From Candidatus Glassiibacteriota bacterium (GTDB lineage: Bacteria > Gemmatimonadota > Glassbacteria > GWA2-58-10): DNA of 5,103 nucleotides. The position numbers and the translations under genes are program-made. Under the pieces are notes generated by a model, which saw nothing but the letters and a program-made list of their open reading frames with translations, had not been told where the DNA came from and searched no databases. Below, in pieces: positions 1 to 5,103 of the stretch. Each line of letters opens with the position of its first letter. Positions within the stretch are counted from its first letter, which is position 1. The stretch covers positions 1-5,103 of the forward strand of contig JAFGTO010000280.1 in assembly GCA_016934095.1 (NCBI GenBank), given 5' to 3'.

Positions 1-1
1 C

Positions 2-586
2 ACTGCCAGCGCGGTGGTGGGCCAGGTGATCCACCTGCTGGCAGGGGCTGCGGTGGGCCTGGTCTTCCTCCCGGAGGGCCTTCCGGAGAGCTACCTGCCG
101 CTAATCCGCGGTGCCTGGCTGGCTTTGCCGCTGGTGCTGGTCTTCCTCTATCCGCCCCTGCTGAACCGACTGCTGGCGCTGGCCGCCAGGCTCGGCGGCA
201 GGCAGGCGGTGTCCTGCCCGCTGAAGACCGGGCACCTGCTGGCCTGGTTCATTCTCAACGTGGCTGTCTGGCTGGCCTACGGGGCCTGTTTTTATTACTT
301 TATCCTGTCGGTGCTCCCGGATTCGGATGTCGGGTTTGCCGCTGCGACAGGAGCTTACGCGGTGGGATACATCATAGGCTTCCTGGTGGTTTTCGCCCCT
401 GGAGGCCTGGGAGTCCGCGAGCTGATGTTTGCCGGGCTGCTTGCCTCCGCTCTAGGCGGCCAGGGCCCGGCCACGGTGGTGGCCCTGGCCTCGAGGGTCT
501 GGCTGAGCCTGGCAGAGCTGGTGCCGCTGGCCCTGGTGCTGGCGGCCGGCGGCCTGCCTTCGGCGGCCCGCAACAAAAAACCGTAA
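2..586 (+). CDS. UPF0104 / LPG-synthase-TM family integral membrane protein, C-terminal part (5' truncated by window edge)
   Basis: The reading frame is open from base 2 and has no convincing start in the window, so only the last 194 residues are seen. The GTG at 14 lies inside the frame and is probably not the start. The visible protein is very hydrophobic, with about five or six membrane segments: near the left edge, around bases 101-165, 235-315, 325-395, 405-465 and 475-560. The segment FAPGGLGVREL (bases 392-424), followed by a helix and then ASRVW, is the hallmark of Pfam LPG_synthase_TM (UPF0104/YbhN, and the flippase part of MprF). Members of the family are linked to moving lipids or lipid-linked sugars across the inner membrane; the substrate here is unknown. 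The stop lies 14 bp before a GT2 sugar-phosphate-lipid synthase, so the two are very likely co-transcribed. In archaeal AglD a GT2 domain and this type of membrane domain occur in one protein, which fits a joint role. The family call is firm and the function is inferred. Confidence 0.86.
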   Translation, partial: TASAVVGQVIHLLAGAAVGLVFLPEGLPESYLPLIRGAWLALPLVLVFLYPPLLNRLLALAARLGGRQAVSCPLKTGHLLAWFILNVAVWLAYGACFYYFILSVLPDSDVGFAAATGAYAVGYIIGFLVVFAPGGLGVRELMFAGLLASALGGQGPATVVALASRVWLSLAELVPLALVLAAGGLPSAARNKKP

Positions 587-600
587 TCCCCGGGTGAAAA

Positions 601-1317
601 ATGGAAAAAACCCTGGTCATCATACCGACTTACAACGAGCGGGAAAACATCGGGAAACTGCTGGAGCCGGTCCTCGGTACAGCGCCCGGAGTCGAGGTGC
701 TGATCGTGGACGACAACTCGCCGGACGGTACCGGGGAGCTGGCCGACAGGATCGCTTCCGCCGACCCCAGGGTGCACGTGCTCCACCGCAAGGGCAAGCT
801 GGGCCTGGGCAGCGCCTACCTGGATGGGTTCCGCTACGCCCTGGAGCGCGGTTACGAGCTGGTTTTCGAGATGGATGCAGATTTTTCCCACCATCCCCGT
901 TACCTGCCGGATTTCCTGGAGGCGGTCAAGGACAGCGACCTGGTTATCGGCTCGCGCTATGTCAGCGGGGTCAACGTGGTGAACTGGCCGATGAGGCGGC
1001 TGCTGCTGAGCTACGGTGCCAGCTTCTACACCCGGGCGATCACCGGGATGCCGATCAAGGACCCCACCGGCGGGTTCAAGTGCTTCCGGCGCAGGGTGCT
1101 CGAAGCGCTGGACCTGGGAAGAATCCAGTCGGACGGGTATTCGTTCCAGATCGAGGTCAATTTCAAGGTCTGGCGCAAGAAGTTCAGGATAAAGGAAATC
1201 CCGATAGTTTTCGTGGACCGCCATTCCGGCACCTCAAAAATGAACCGGCGGATCGTGTTCGAAGCGGTATGGATGGTCTGGTGGCTTAAACTGCAATCTC
1301 TTATAGGCCTGATTTAG
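601..1317 (+). CDS. Dolichol/polyprenol-phosphate mannose synthase-like GT2 glycosyltransferase
   Basis: This 238-residue enzyme should move a sugar, typically mannose from GDP-mannose, onto a polyprenyl phosphate at the cytoplasmic face of the membrane. The GT-A fold motifs are all visible: IIPTYNERENI (7-17), VDDNSPDGT (36-44), the metal-binding DAD at 92-94 within MDADFSHHP, GSRY (117-120), DPTGGFKCF (154-162), SDGYSFQIE (177-185) and FVDRHSGTSKM (204-214). The last three are typical of the DPM1 group rather than of general GT2 enzymes. It lacks the C-terminal multi-helix membrane domain of some DPM synthases, so it is the short, soluble type like human DPM1, with only a hydrophobic tail (VWMVWWLK onwards). 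ATG 601 is the first possible start, because an in-frame TGA sits just upstream; GGGTGA gives a weak ribosome site. It is 14 bp after the membrane protein gene and 20 bp before a glycosylphosphotransferase gene. The sugar and the lipid are not proven by sequence; glucose is possible. Confidence 0.93.
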   Translation: MEKTLVIIPTYNERENIGKLLEPVLGTAPGVEVLIVDDNSPDGTGELADRIASADPRVHVLHRKGKLGLGSAYLDGFRYALERGYELVFEMDADFSHHPRYLPDFLEAVKDSDLVIGSRYVSGVNVVNWPMRRLLLSYGASFYTRAITGMPIKDPTGGFKCFRRRVLEALDLGRIQSDGYSFQIEVNFKVWRKKFRIKEIPIVFVDRHSGTSKMNRRIVFEAVWMVWWLKLQSLIGLI

Positions 1318-1337
1318 GCGGAAAAGGGATACTTACT

Positions 1338-2771
1338 ATGGGTCGGCAGCGCAAGTGGCTGGGGCTGGCTTACCTGGCCGGCGACCTGGCGGCGGCCGAG
1401 GCTGCCTTTTTTACCGCGGTGCTGCTGCGTTTCAGCCAGCTCTATCCCATCCCGCCCTTTTTCAGCAGTCTTTCCTACCTGTTCTACGCCCTGGTGCTGC
1501 CGGCGCTTTACCTGCCGGTGCTCTGGTCTTTCAGGGTGCACCGCGCCCGGATTCCCTCAGTGCAGGGCCTGATCAAAGCTGTTTTCGTGCTGGCGGTCCT
1601 GGCCACCGTGCTCCCTTTCTATTTCCGCGGCTTCGCTTTCAGTCGCATCGTGATTTTCAGTTTCTGTGCACTGACCCTGGCCTATGGCTTGCTGTGGCGT
1701 TTCGTCTTCTACCTGCTGGTCGATCTGCCGATCGGCTCGCACCTGGTGCGCGAGCGCGTGCTGCTGGCTGCCACCGGCCGGCGCCTGCCGGAGCTGGCGG
1801 AAGCCCTGAGAGAGAGTGCGGATGGAGCTTTCGAAATAGTGGCGCTGGCGGCGGAGCCGGCGCCGGCCGGTGGCACTTCGTCCGGCCCGCTGACAGAGGA
1901 GGTGGTTTCTTTCGACCTGGTGCCGGAGGTGGCGGTGGCCCGCGGAGCGGACGTGGTGCTGCTCGACCCGGAGGGTATCAGTCCCGAGCGCTGGCTGGCG
2001 CTGGCCGAGGAGCTGGCCCGGGTGGACCTGGGGCTGCGAATTCTTTCGGCCCTGGAGCCCGAGATACCATTTCCCCTGCGCACCGGGGGGGTCGGCACGG
2101 TAGAGGAGCTGAACCTGCTGGCAGAGCCGATCAGCAGTTTCCAGGCGCTGGTCAAGCGCTCGCTGGACATCCTGGTCTCGCTGCCCGTGCTGGTGGCGTC
2201 TTCTCCGCTGATGCTGGTGCTTGCCCTGGCGATTCGCCGCTCGAGCCCCGGCCCGGTCCTCTACCGCCAGGAGCGGGTGGGCAAGAACGGGGTGCCTTTT
2301 ACCCTCTACAAGTTCCGCTCGATGGTGCGTGAGGCCGAAAGCCATACCGGCCCGGTCTGGGCCCAGAGCGACGACAAGCGCATAATACCGGGAACAGGGC
2401 ACTTTCTCCGCCGCACTGGCCTGGATGAGCTGCCCCAATTCTGGAACGTGCTGGCGGGCCGGATGTCCCTGGTGGGGCCGCGGCCCGAGCGGGCTTTCTT
2501 CTTCGAGTCATACCCGCAGCTCTACCGCGGCAGGCTGGCAGTGAAACCCGGGCTGACCGGTCTGGCCCAGATTTCCGGACGGCAGCAGATGAGCGTGGAA
2601 CAGAAAGTGCGCTACGACCTCTATTATATCCGCCACTATTCCCTGGCCCTGGATATCGAAATCCTCTGGCGCACTTTCGTCATGCTGATCCTCCAGGAAT
2701 GGCGCGTGCTTTTCTCCCCGCGGCAGACGGCAGCTCCCGATAGCGATGAGCAGAACAAAGGCCCTGCCTGA
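1338..2771 (+). CDS. Polyprenyl glycosylphosphotransferase (WbaP-like initiating sugar-phosphate transferase)
   Basis: This 477-residue inner-membrane protein should move a sugar phosphate from a UDP-sugar to undecaprenyl phosphate, the first step in building exopolysaccharide, O-antigen or a glycoprotein glycan. It has the usual three parts. First come N-terminal hydrophobic helices (about 7-32, 45-65, 79-97, 102-128). Next is a soluble Rossmann-like domain (about 138-255) with an Ala/Pro/Gly-rich stretch at 171-184. Last is the catalytic Bac_transf domain (about 272-455), entered by a membrane helix at 276-300. Catalytic-domain signatures are QERVGKNGVPFTLYKFRSM (311-329), TGLDELPQFWNVL (360-372) with the Asp363-Glu364 dyad matching the catalytic pair of PglC, SLVGPRPER (377-385) and KPGLTGLAQISGR (403-415). 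Full length and all catalytic motifs suggest an active enzyme. ATG 1338 has AAAAGGGA 8 bp upstream. The Rossmann part has a reduced glycine motif (ATGRR). The sugar specificity (glucose, galactose or an N-acetyl sugar) cannot be read from the sequence. Confidence 0.95.
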   Translation: MGRQRKWLGLAYLAGDLAAAEAAFFTAVLLRFSQLYPIPPFFSSLSYLFYALVLPALYLPVLWSFRVHRARIPSVQGLIKAVFVLAVLATVLPFYFRGFAFSRIVIFSFCALTLAYGLLWRFVFYLLVDLPIGSHLVRERVLLAATGRRLPELAEALRESADGAFEIVALAAEPAPAGGTSSGPLTEEVVSFDLVPEVAVARGADVVLLDPEGISPERWLALAEELARVDLGLRILSALEPEIPFPLRTGGVGTVEELNLLAEPISSFQALVKRSLDILVSLPVLVASSPLMLVLALAIRRSSPGPVLYRQERVGKNGVPFTLYKFRSMVREAESHTGPVWAQSDDKRIIPGTGHFLRRTGLDELPQFWNVLAGRMSLVGPRPERAFFFESYPQLYRGRLAVKPGLTGLAQISGRQQMSVEQKVRYDLYYIRHYSLALDIEILWRTFVMLILQEWRVLFSPRQTAAPDSDEQNKGPA

Positions 2772-2797
2772 CCTCTGGTATCTGTTACTGTTATAAG
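2768..2797 (+). promoter_or_regulatory. Possible sigma-70-type promoter at the end of the glycosylphosphotransferase gene
   Basis: CTGACC (2768-2773) and TATAAG (2792-2797) are separated by 18 bp and match four of six and five of six consensus bases. The -35 box overlaps the TGA stop of the preceding gene. A transcript starting near 2804 would carry the large inverted repeat in a leader of over 200 nt before the exonuclease gene. Such matches arise easily by chance, so this is only a candidate. Confidence 0.28.
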
Positions 2798-2858
2798 AGA
2801 ACGGAGCCTGGGGACAAGTTGAAGGCGGTCGTTTGCGCAACTGATGCGGGGGGCGGGC

Positions 2859-2874
2859 TGGCATCCTTTTTGCT
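2859..2874 (+). promoter_or_regulatory. Candidate sigma-54 (-24/-12) promoter, rightward
   Basis: TGGCATCCTTTTTGCT matches the sigma-54 consensus TGGCACG-N4-TTGCW at TGGCA and TTGCT, with the invariant GG (2860-2861) and GC (2872-2873) exactly 10 bp apart. Only the two bases after TGGCA differ from consensus. Transcription would start near 2885 and run towards the exonuclease gene at 3022, leaving a leader of about 137 nt. It forms the inner part of the left arm of the inverted repeat. No clear activator-binding repeat was found at the usual distance upstream, and no sigma-54 activator gene is in the window. Confidence 0.5.
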
Positions 2875-2913
2875 TGTCTCGTGTTGAGCGGGTCTGACTG
2901 CCGGCGTCGTTTT

Positions 2914-2929
2914 TGCAAAAAGGCTGCCA
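2914..2929 (-). promoter_or_regulatory. Candidate sigma-54 (-24/-12) promoter, leftward
   Basis: Read on the minus strand, 2929 to 2914 is TGGCAGCCTTTTTGCA, matching TGGCACG-N4-TTGCW at TGGCA and TTGCA with GG and GC exactly 10 bp apart. It would start near 2903 and run leftward, back through the left arm and antisense to the end of the glycosylphosphotransferase gene. No credible minus-strand gene lies in that direction, so its product would be a non-coding antisense RNA, or this arm may matter only as part of the palindrome. Because the arms are symmetrical, its likeness to sigma-54 sites is not independent of the other arm. Confidence 0.4.
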
Positions 2930-3021
2930 GCCCGCCCCACCCGCGCGAAATAAACAGGCCGGGCCTTTTCTTCCGGCGGCGGCTCCTTTACAAGATGAAA
3001 TCAACCGGTTAGTTTTAATCT

Positions 3022-3831
3022 ATGACCGATGTGCCCAAACTGCTCAGCGCGGATCTCGCCCTGGAGCTGCTGGAAAACACCTCGGGCTTGTCCAGCCTGG
3101 AGATCTGCCAGCAGGTGCTGGCAATCCGCAGTCTGTCCCCGGGGATGGCCGAGCGACTGAGTGCGGCCTTGCTTTTCGGCGACCCGCGTTTCAGCCGCCT
3201 GCCGGATGGCAACTGGGTTCAGGCTGGAGCTGCAGCGGAAAGCGTTCCGCTCGAAGAGGCCGTCTTCGTGGTGGTGGACGTGGAAACCACCGGGTTCAGG
3301 CCTCCTGCCGACCGGGTGATCGAGGTGGCGGCGGTGCGTGTCGCCGGGGGCGCCGCAGTGGAGGAGTTCTCCACCCTGGTCAACCCCGGCCGTCCGATAC
3401 CGGGGCCGATTACCGGCCTCACCGGGATTACCTGGGACATGGTGGCCCGGGCCCCCGAGTTCAGCCAGGTCGCGGAGGATTTTCTCGATTTCCTGGGCGA
3501 TTCGGTGTTCGTGGCCCATAACGCCCCTTTCGACTGGCGTTTCATCCAGAGCGAGGTTTCCCTGGCCGCAGGCCGCAGGCTGCTGAACCGCAGGCTGTGC
3601 ACCAGGCATATGGCGGCAAGGCTCTGCCCGGAGCTGTCGCGCCGCAGCCTGGATGACCTGGCCCGTTTTTTCAACCTCGATTTCGGGCAGCGCAGGCACC
3701 GGGCCCTGGGAGATGCACGGGTGGCCGCGGAAGCATTGTTGCTGCTGGTCGCGAGGGCAAAGGAGCTGGGTATCGAAAACCTCGCGACTCTGTTCGAGTG
3801 TCTCGAGCCTCGTAAAACCAGGAAAAAATAA
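3022..3831 (+). CDS. DnaQ-like DEDDh 3'-5' exonuclease with an N-terminal extension
   Basis: This 269-residue cytoplasmic protein should remove nucleotides from 3' ends of DNA (or RNA), as in the Pol III epsilon proofreading family. All five DEDDh catalytic residues are present: Asp86 and Glu88 in VVVDVETTGF (ExoI), Asp171 in AHNAPFD (ExoII), and His226 and Asp231 in RHRALGDA (ExoIII). The exonuclease domain covers about 78-245. A 75-residue N-terminal extension contains DPRFSRLPDGNWV (54-66), which resembles the end of small winged-helix domains of the HARE-HTH or RpoE-delta type, so it may bind nucleic acid or a partner. ATG 3022 is the first start, because an in-frame TAA lies 6 bp upstream. 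No Shine-Dalgarno sequence is visible before it. A 250-bp gap separates it from the upstream glycan genes, so it is probably its own transcription unit. Whether it is the replicative epsilon subunit or an accessory repair nuclease cannot be told; the extension favours the latter. Confidence 0.93.
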   Translation: MTDVPKLLSADLALELLENTSGLSSLEICQQVLAIRSLSPGMAERLSAALLFGDPRFSRLPDGNWVQAGAAAESVPLEEAVFVVVDVETTGFRPPADRVIEVAAVRVAGGAAVEEFSTLVNPGRPIPGPITGLTGITWDMVARAPEFSQVAEDFLDFLGDSVFVAHNAPFDWRFIQSEVSLAAGRRLLNRRLCTRHMAARLCPELSRRSLDDLARFFNLDFGQRRHRALGDARVAAEALLLLVARAKELGIENLATLFECLEPRKTRKK

Positions 3832-3832
3832 A

Positions 3833-3866
3833 GCTAAAGCGCACCTTTACCGATCTAAACTTTAGC
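3833..3866. repeat. Short inverted repeat after the exonuclease gene
   Basis: GCTAAAG (3833-3839) and CTTTAGC (3860-3866) form a 7-bp perfect inverted repeat with a 20-nt centre, starting just after the exonuclease stop codon. No T-run follows, so it is not a convincing terminator. It might be an operator or chance. Confidence 0.4.
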
Positions 3867-3874
3867 GATTCAAT
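3846..3874 (+). promoter_or_regulatory. Weak sigma-70-type promoter candidate before the SH3/beta-barrel gene
   Basis: TTTACC (3846-3851) and TTCAAT (3869-3874) are 17 bp apart, and each matches four of six consensus bases. They lie in an 83-bp spacer of about 45% GC, clearly AT-richer than the surrounding genes, and overlap the short inverted repeat. Transcription would start about 30 bp before the ATG at 3915. The match is weak; the gene may instead be read through from the exonuclease gene. Confidence 0.22.
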
Positions 3875-3914
3875 AGTCGTAAGCATACTTGCCACTTTCT
3901 TTCCAGGTCGGGTG

Positions 3915-5103
3915 ATGAAAAGGAAAACCGGCTTTCACAGCCATACTTTTTTCATAGCGGTTCTGGTCTCGGTTTGTTTCGCGGTTTCTCTGCCGGCCCA
4001 GCAGCTCCAGCTCCCGGCGGAGATGGTGGTTACCAACCGCTTCGCCAACGTTCGCAAGGGGCCGGGTACCGGTTACGATATGCTCACGACCCTTTACAAG
4101 GGCGACAGGCTTCGCGCGGAGCGCAAGTACCGCAACTGGCTGAGGGTGCTGATCCCGGACGGCCGTATCGGCTGGGTCAGGGAGGACTTGTTAGGGCCGT
4201 TCAGTATGGATGACTTGCCGCTCACCGATGAGCAGGCCGACAGCCTGAAACAGCTCACCGATATGCAGAAAGGCGAGATCACTTCCCTGGAGGACAGCTC
4301 CAGAAGGGTCCTGGGAAGGATTGCCGAACAGGAGGGCATGCGCGACAGCCTTCTCGCCTTCGTAGGCCTGGCGCAGATGCCCCGGGCCGATTCCACCGCG
4401 GCGATGGATTCGGCAGGACGGTCCGGGCAACAGCTCAGGAAACTGCCGGGAACCCAGGAGAGTGTGCTCACCCAGCGAGTTGAATACCCCCGGAGGTTCG
4501 AGTTTACCCCCATATTAGGGATTCTGGCCTACGAGGGTGAAGCCCTGCCCCTGGCCGGCATGGGGGTGGCCCGCAATTTCAGCCGGGAGTTCTCTTACCA
4601 GGCCCAGGTCTCGTTCAGCAGGCTTAACCCTCCGGTATCGGGTTCCCTGCTAGGCGACCTCAACCGTTATTTTTTCCACGGCAGCCTGGTTTACAGCTAC
4701 CGGCCCGGCAGCCTGGCGGTACCGTTTGCCGAGCTGGGCGGTGGGGCACTTCATACCCAGGCCGGCGACTCCTCATACACCGCTTTCGACCTGGTTTACG
4801 GCGCCGGCTGCAGGCTCTATCTCACCCCGGACCTGGCCCTCAAGTTCGGTTACCAGGGACATGGCGTAATGGTGGAGAACAACCAGTTGATGCATCTGTT
4901 CTACCTGGCGGCGGATTTCAACCTGCCGCTTTACGAGGATAAGTTCCCCCTCTTCAGCGGCAGGATGATCTACCTGGCCCCTTATTTCGGCTACCAGGTG
5001 TTCTCGCGGCGGTTCGGCTTCAACCCGGCGCCGGTCGGGGGTGTGCGGGCGGGATACCGGATGACCAGGCACCTCGCGTTTGAGGCCCTGGGCGGTTACC
5101 TGC
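3915..5103 (+). CDS. Secreted SH3b-domain protein with outer-membrane beta-barrel-like C-terminus (3' truncated by window edge)
   Basis: The frame is open from ATG 3915 to the window edge, giving 396 residues with no stop. A signal peptide is clear: basic start MKRKTGF, hydrophobic core TFFIAVLVSVCFAVS, likely cleavage after Ala28 (LPA/QQ). Residues about 36-93 are a bacterial SH3 domain, with NVRKGPGTGYD (45-55), NWLRV (74-78) and GRIGWV (83-88). Residues about 103-150 are polar and probably helical, perhaps a short coiled coil. A Ser/Gln-rich linker follows to about 190. From about 193 the protein has alternating aromatic and polar strands with Gly/Tyr-rich turns, typical of an outer-membrane beta-barrel (FEFTPILGILAYEG, FGYQGHGVMV, YLAPYFGYQVF). 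The SH3 part should sit in the periplasm and may touch peptidoglycan or a protein. ATG is preferred over the adjacent in-frame GTG 3912; AGG at 3905-3907 is a modest ribosome site. The barrel call rests on pattern, not on a recognised family. Confidence 0.85.
   Translation, partial: MKRKTGFHSHTFFIAVLVSVCFAVSLPAQQLQLPAEMVVTNRFANVRKGPGTGYDMLTTLYKGDRLRAERKYRNWLRVLIPDGRIGWVREDLLGPFSMDDLPLTDEQADSLKQLTDMQKGEITSLEDSSRRVLGRIAEQEGMRDSLLAFVGLAQMPRADSTAAMDSAGRSGQQLRKLPGTQESVLTQRVEYPRRFEFTPILGILAYEGEALPLAGMGVARNFSREFSYQAQVSFSRLNPPVSGSLLGDLNRYFFHGSLVYSYRPGSLAVPFAELGGGALHTQAGDSSYTAFDLVYGAGCRLYLTPDLALKFGYQGHGVMVENNQLMHLFYLAADFNLPLYEDKFPLFSGRMIYLAPYFGYQVFSRRFGFNPAPVGGVRAGYRMTRHLAFEALGGYL

Larger units (their letters stand above)
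2850..2938. repeat. Long imperfect inverted repeat, 24-bp arms, 41-nt centre
   Basis: Bases 2850-2873 pair with 2915-2938 at 23 of 24 positions; the only mismatch is T2864 against C2924. The outer parts of the arms are G/C-rich (GGGGCGGGCTGGC) and the inner parts are CCTTTTTGC / GCAAAAAGG. The centre is 2874-2914. The right arm also overlaps a perfect 12-bp palindrome, TTTTTGCAAAAA (2910-2921). Neither outer side has a T-run, so it is not a standard intrinsic terminator in either direction. No target-site duplication is visible. Each arm carries a sigma-54 promoter-like sequence, listed separately. It could also be a dispersed palindromic repeat or an RNA hairpin in the leader of the next gene. 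Confidence 0.9.

Noticed and set aside
510..525. TGGCA with GG-N10-GC spacing inside the first gene
   Set aside because: The -12 part reads GGTGC instead of TTGC and it lies in coding sequence. It shows that GG-N10-GC spacing alone is not enough in GC-rich DNA.
355..1224. Long minus-strand open frame (289 codons) opposite the membrane protein and GT2 genes
   Set aside because: It is antisense to two well-recognised genes, is rich in His, Gln, Arg and Pro with no motif, and is explained by high GC at third codon positions.
1557..2438. Long minus-strand open frame (293 codons) opposite the glycosylphosphotransferase
   Set aside because: It is the mirror of a complete gene with all its catalytic motifs, has a composition typical of GC-rich shadow frames and no recognisable domain.
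2902..2917. A third sigma-54-like site on the plus strand (CGGC-N8-TGCA with GG-N10-GC spacing)
   Set aside because: The -24 part lacks the leading T and the A after GGC, and the -12 part comes from the TTTTTGCAAAAA palindrome that already serves the minus-strand match.
2850..2938. The inverted repeat as a rho-independent terminator
   Set aside because: The 41-nt centre is too large and no T-run follows the stem on either strand; the T-runs lie inside the stem.
2958..2977. Small hairpin GCCGG / CCGGC before the exonuclease gene
   Set aside because: Five pairs with a 10-nt loop in GC-rich DNA is expected by chance, and no T-run follows.
2508..3004. Minus-strand frames across the end of the glycosylphosphotransferase gene and the gap
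   Set aside because: They overlap real coding sequence and the inverted repeat, show low-complexity Arg/Ala/Pro composition, and have no support beyond being open.
2913..3521. Plus-strand open frame of 202 codons starting in the inverted repeat
   Set aside because: It overlaps the DnaQ-like gene in another frame, and its translation is Gly/Arg/Pro-rich with no domain.

Overview
This window comes from a GC-rich, two-membrane (Gram-negative type) bacterium. The outer membrane is inferred from a secreted protein ending in an apparent outer-membrane beta-barrel, and from a surface-polysaccharide type initiating transferase. The sequence does not fix the phylum. The gene types would suit a proteobacterium or an FCB-group or related uncultured lineage, but this is a guess. 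There are no tRNA or rRNA genes, no insertion sequences and no CRISPR array. All five genes lie on the + strand.

Region 1 (1-2771) is a tight, same-strand gene set that looks like the end of an operon for lipid-linked sugar and cell-surface glycan synthesis. It begins with the C-terminal part of a UPF0104/LPG-synthase-TM family membrane protein. A dolichol/polyprenol-phosphate mannose synthase-like GT2 enzyme follows after 14 bp. A polyprenyl glycosylphosphotransferase of the WbaP/PglC superfamily follows after 20 bp. The GT2 enzyme should charge a polyprenyl phosphate with one sugar. The glycosylphosphotransferase should start a lipid-linked oligosaccharide by moving a phospho-sugar from a nucleotide sugar. 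The first protein is a membrane protein of a family linked to lipid or lipid-linked substrate translocation.

Region 2 (2772-3021) is a 250-bp gap with the most unusual DNA in the window. It holds an imperfect inverted repeat with 24-bp arms (one mismatch) around a 41-nt centre. Each arm contains a strong match to a sigma-54 -24/-12 promoter, and the two promoters face each other. A separate weak sigma-70-like promoter overlaps the end of the preceding gene.

Region 3 (3022-3831) is a DnaQ-type DEDDh 3'-5' exonuclease with an N-terminal extension that may be a small winged helix. It has no obvious Shine-Dalgarno sequence.

Region 4 (3832-3914) is a short spacer, about 45% GC and so AT-rich for this window, with a small inverted repeat and a weak promoter candidate.

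Region 5 (3915-5103, running off the end) encodes a secreted protein with a signal peptide, a bacterial SH3 domain, a polar helical linker and an outer-membrane beta-barrel-like C-terminal part. It resembles an OmpA-type wall-to-membrane link with the domain order reversed.
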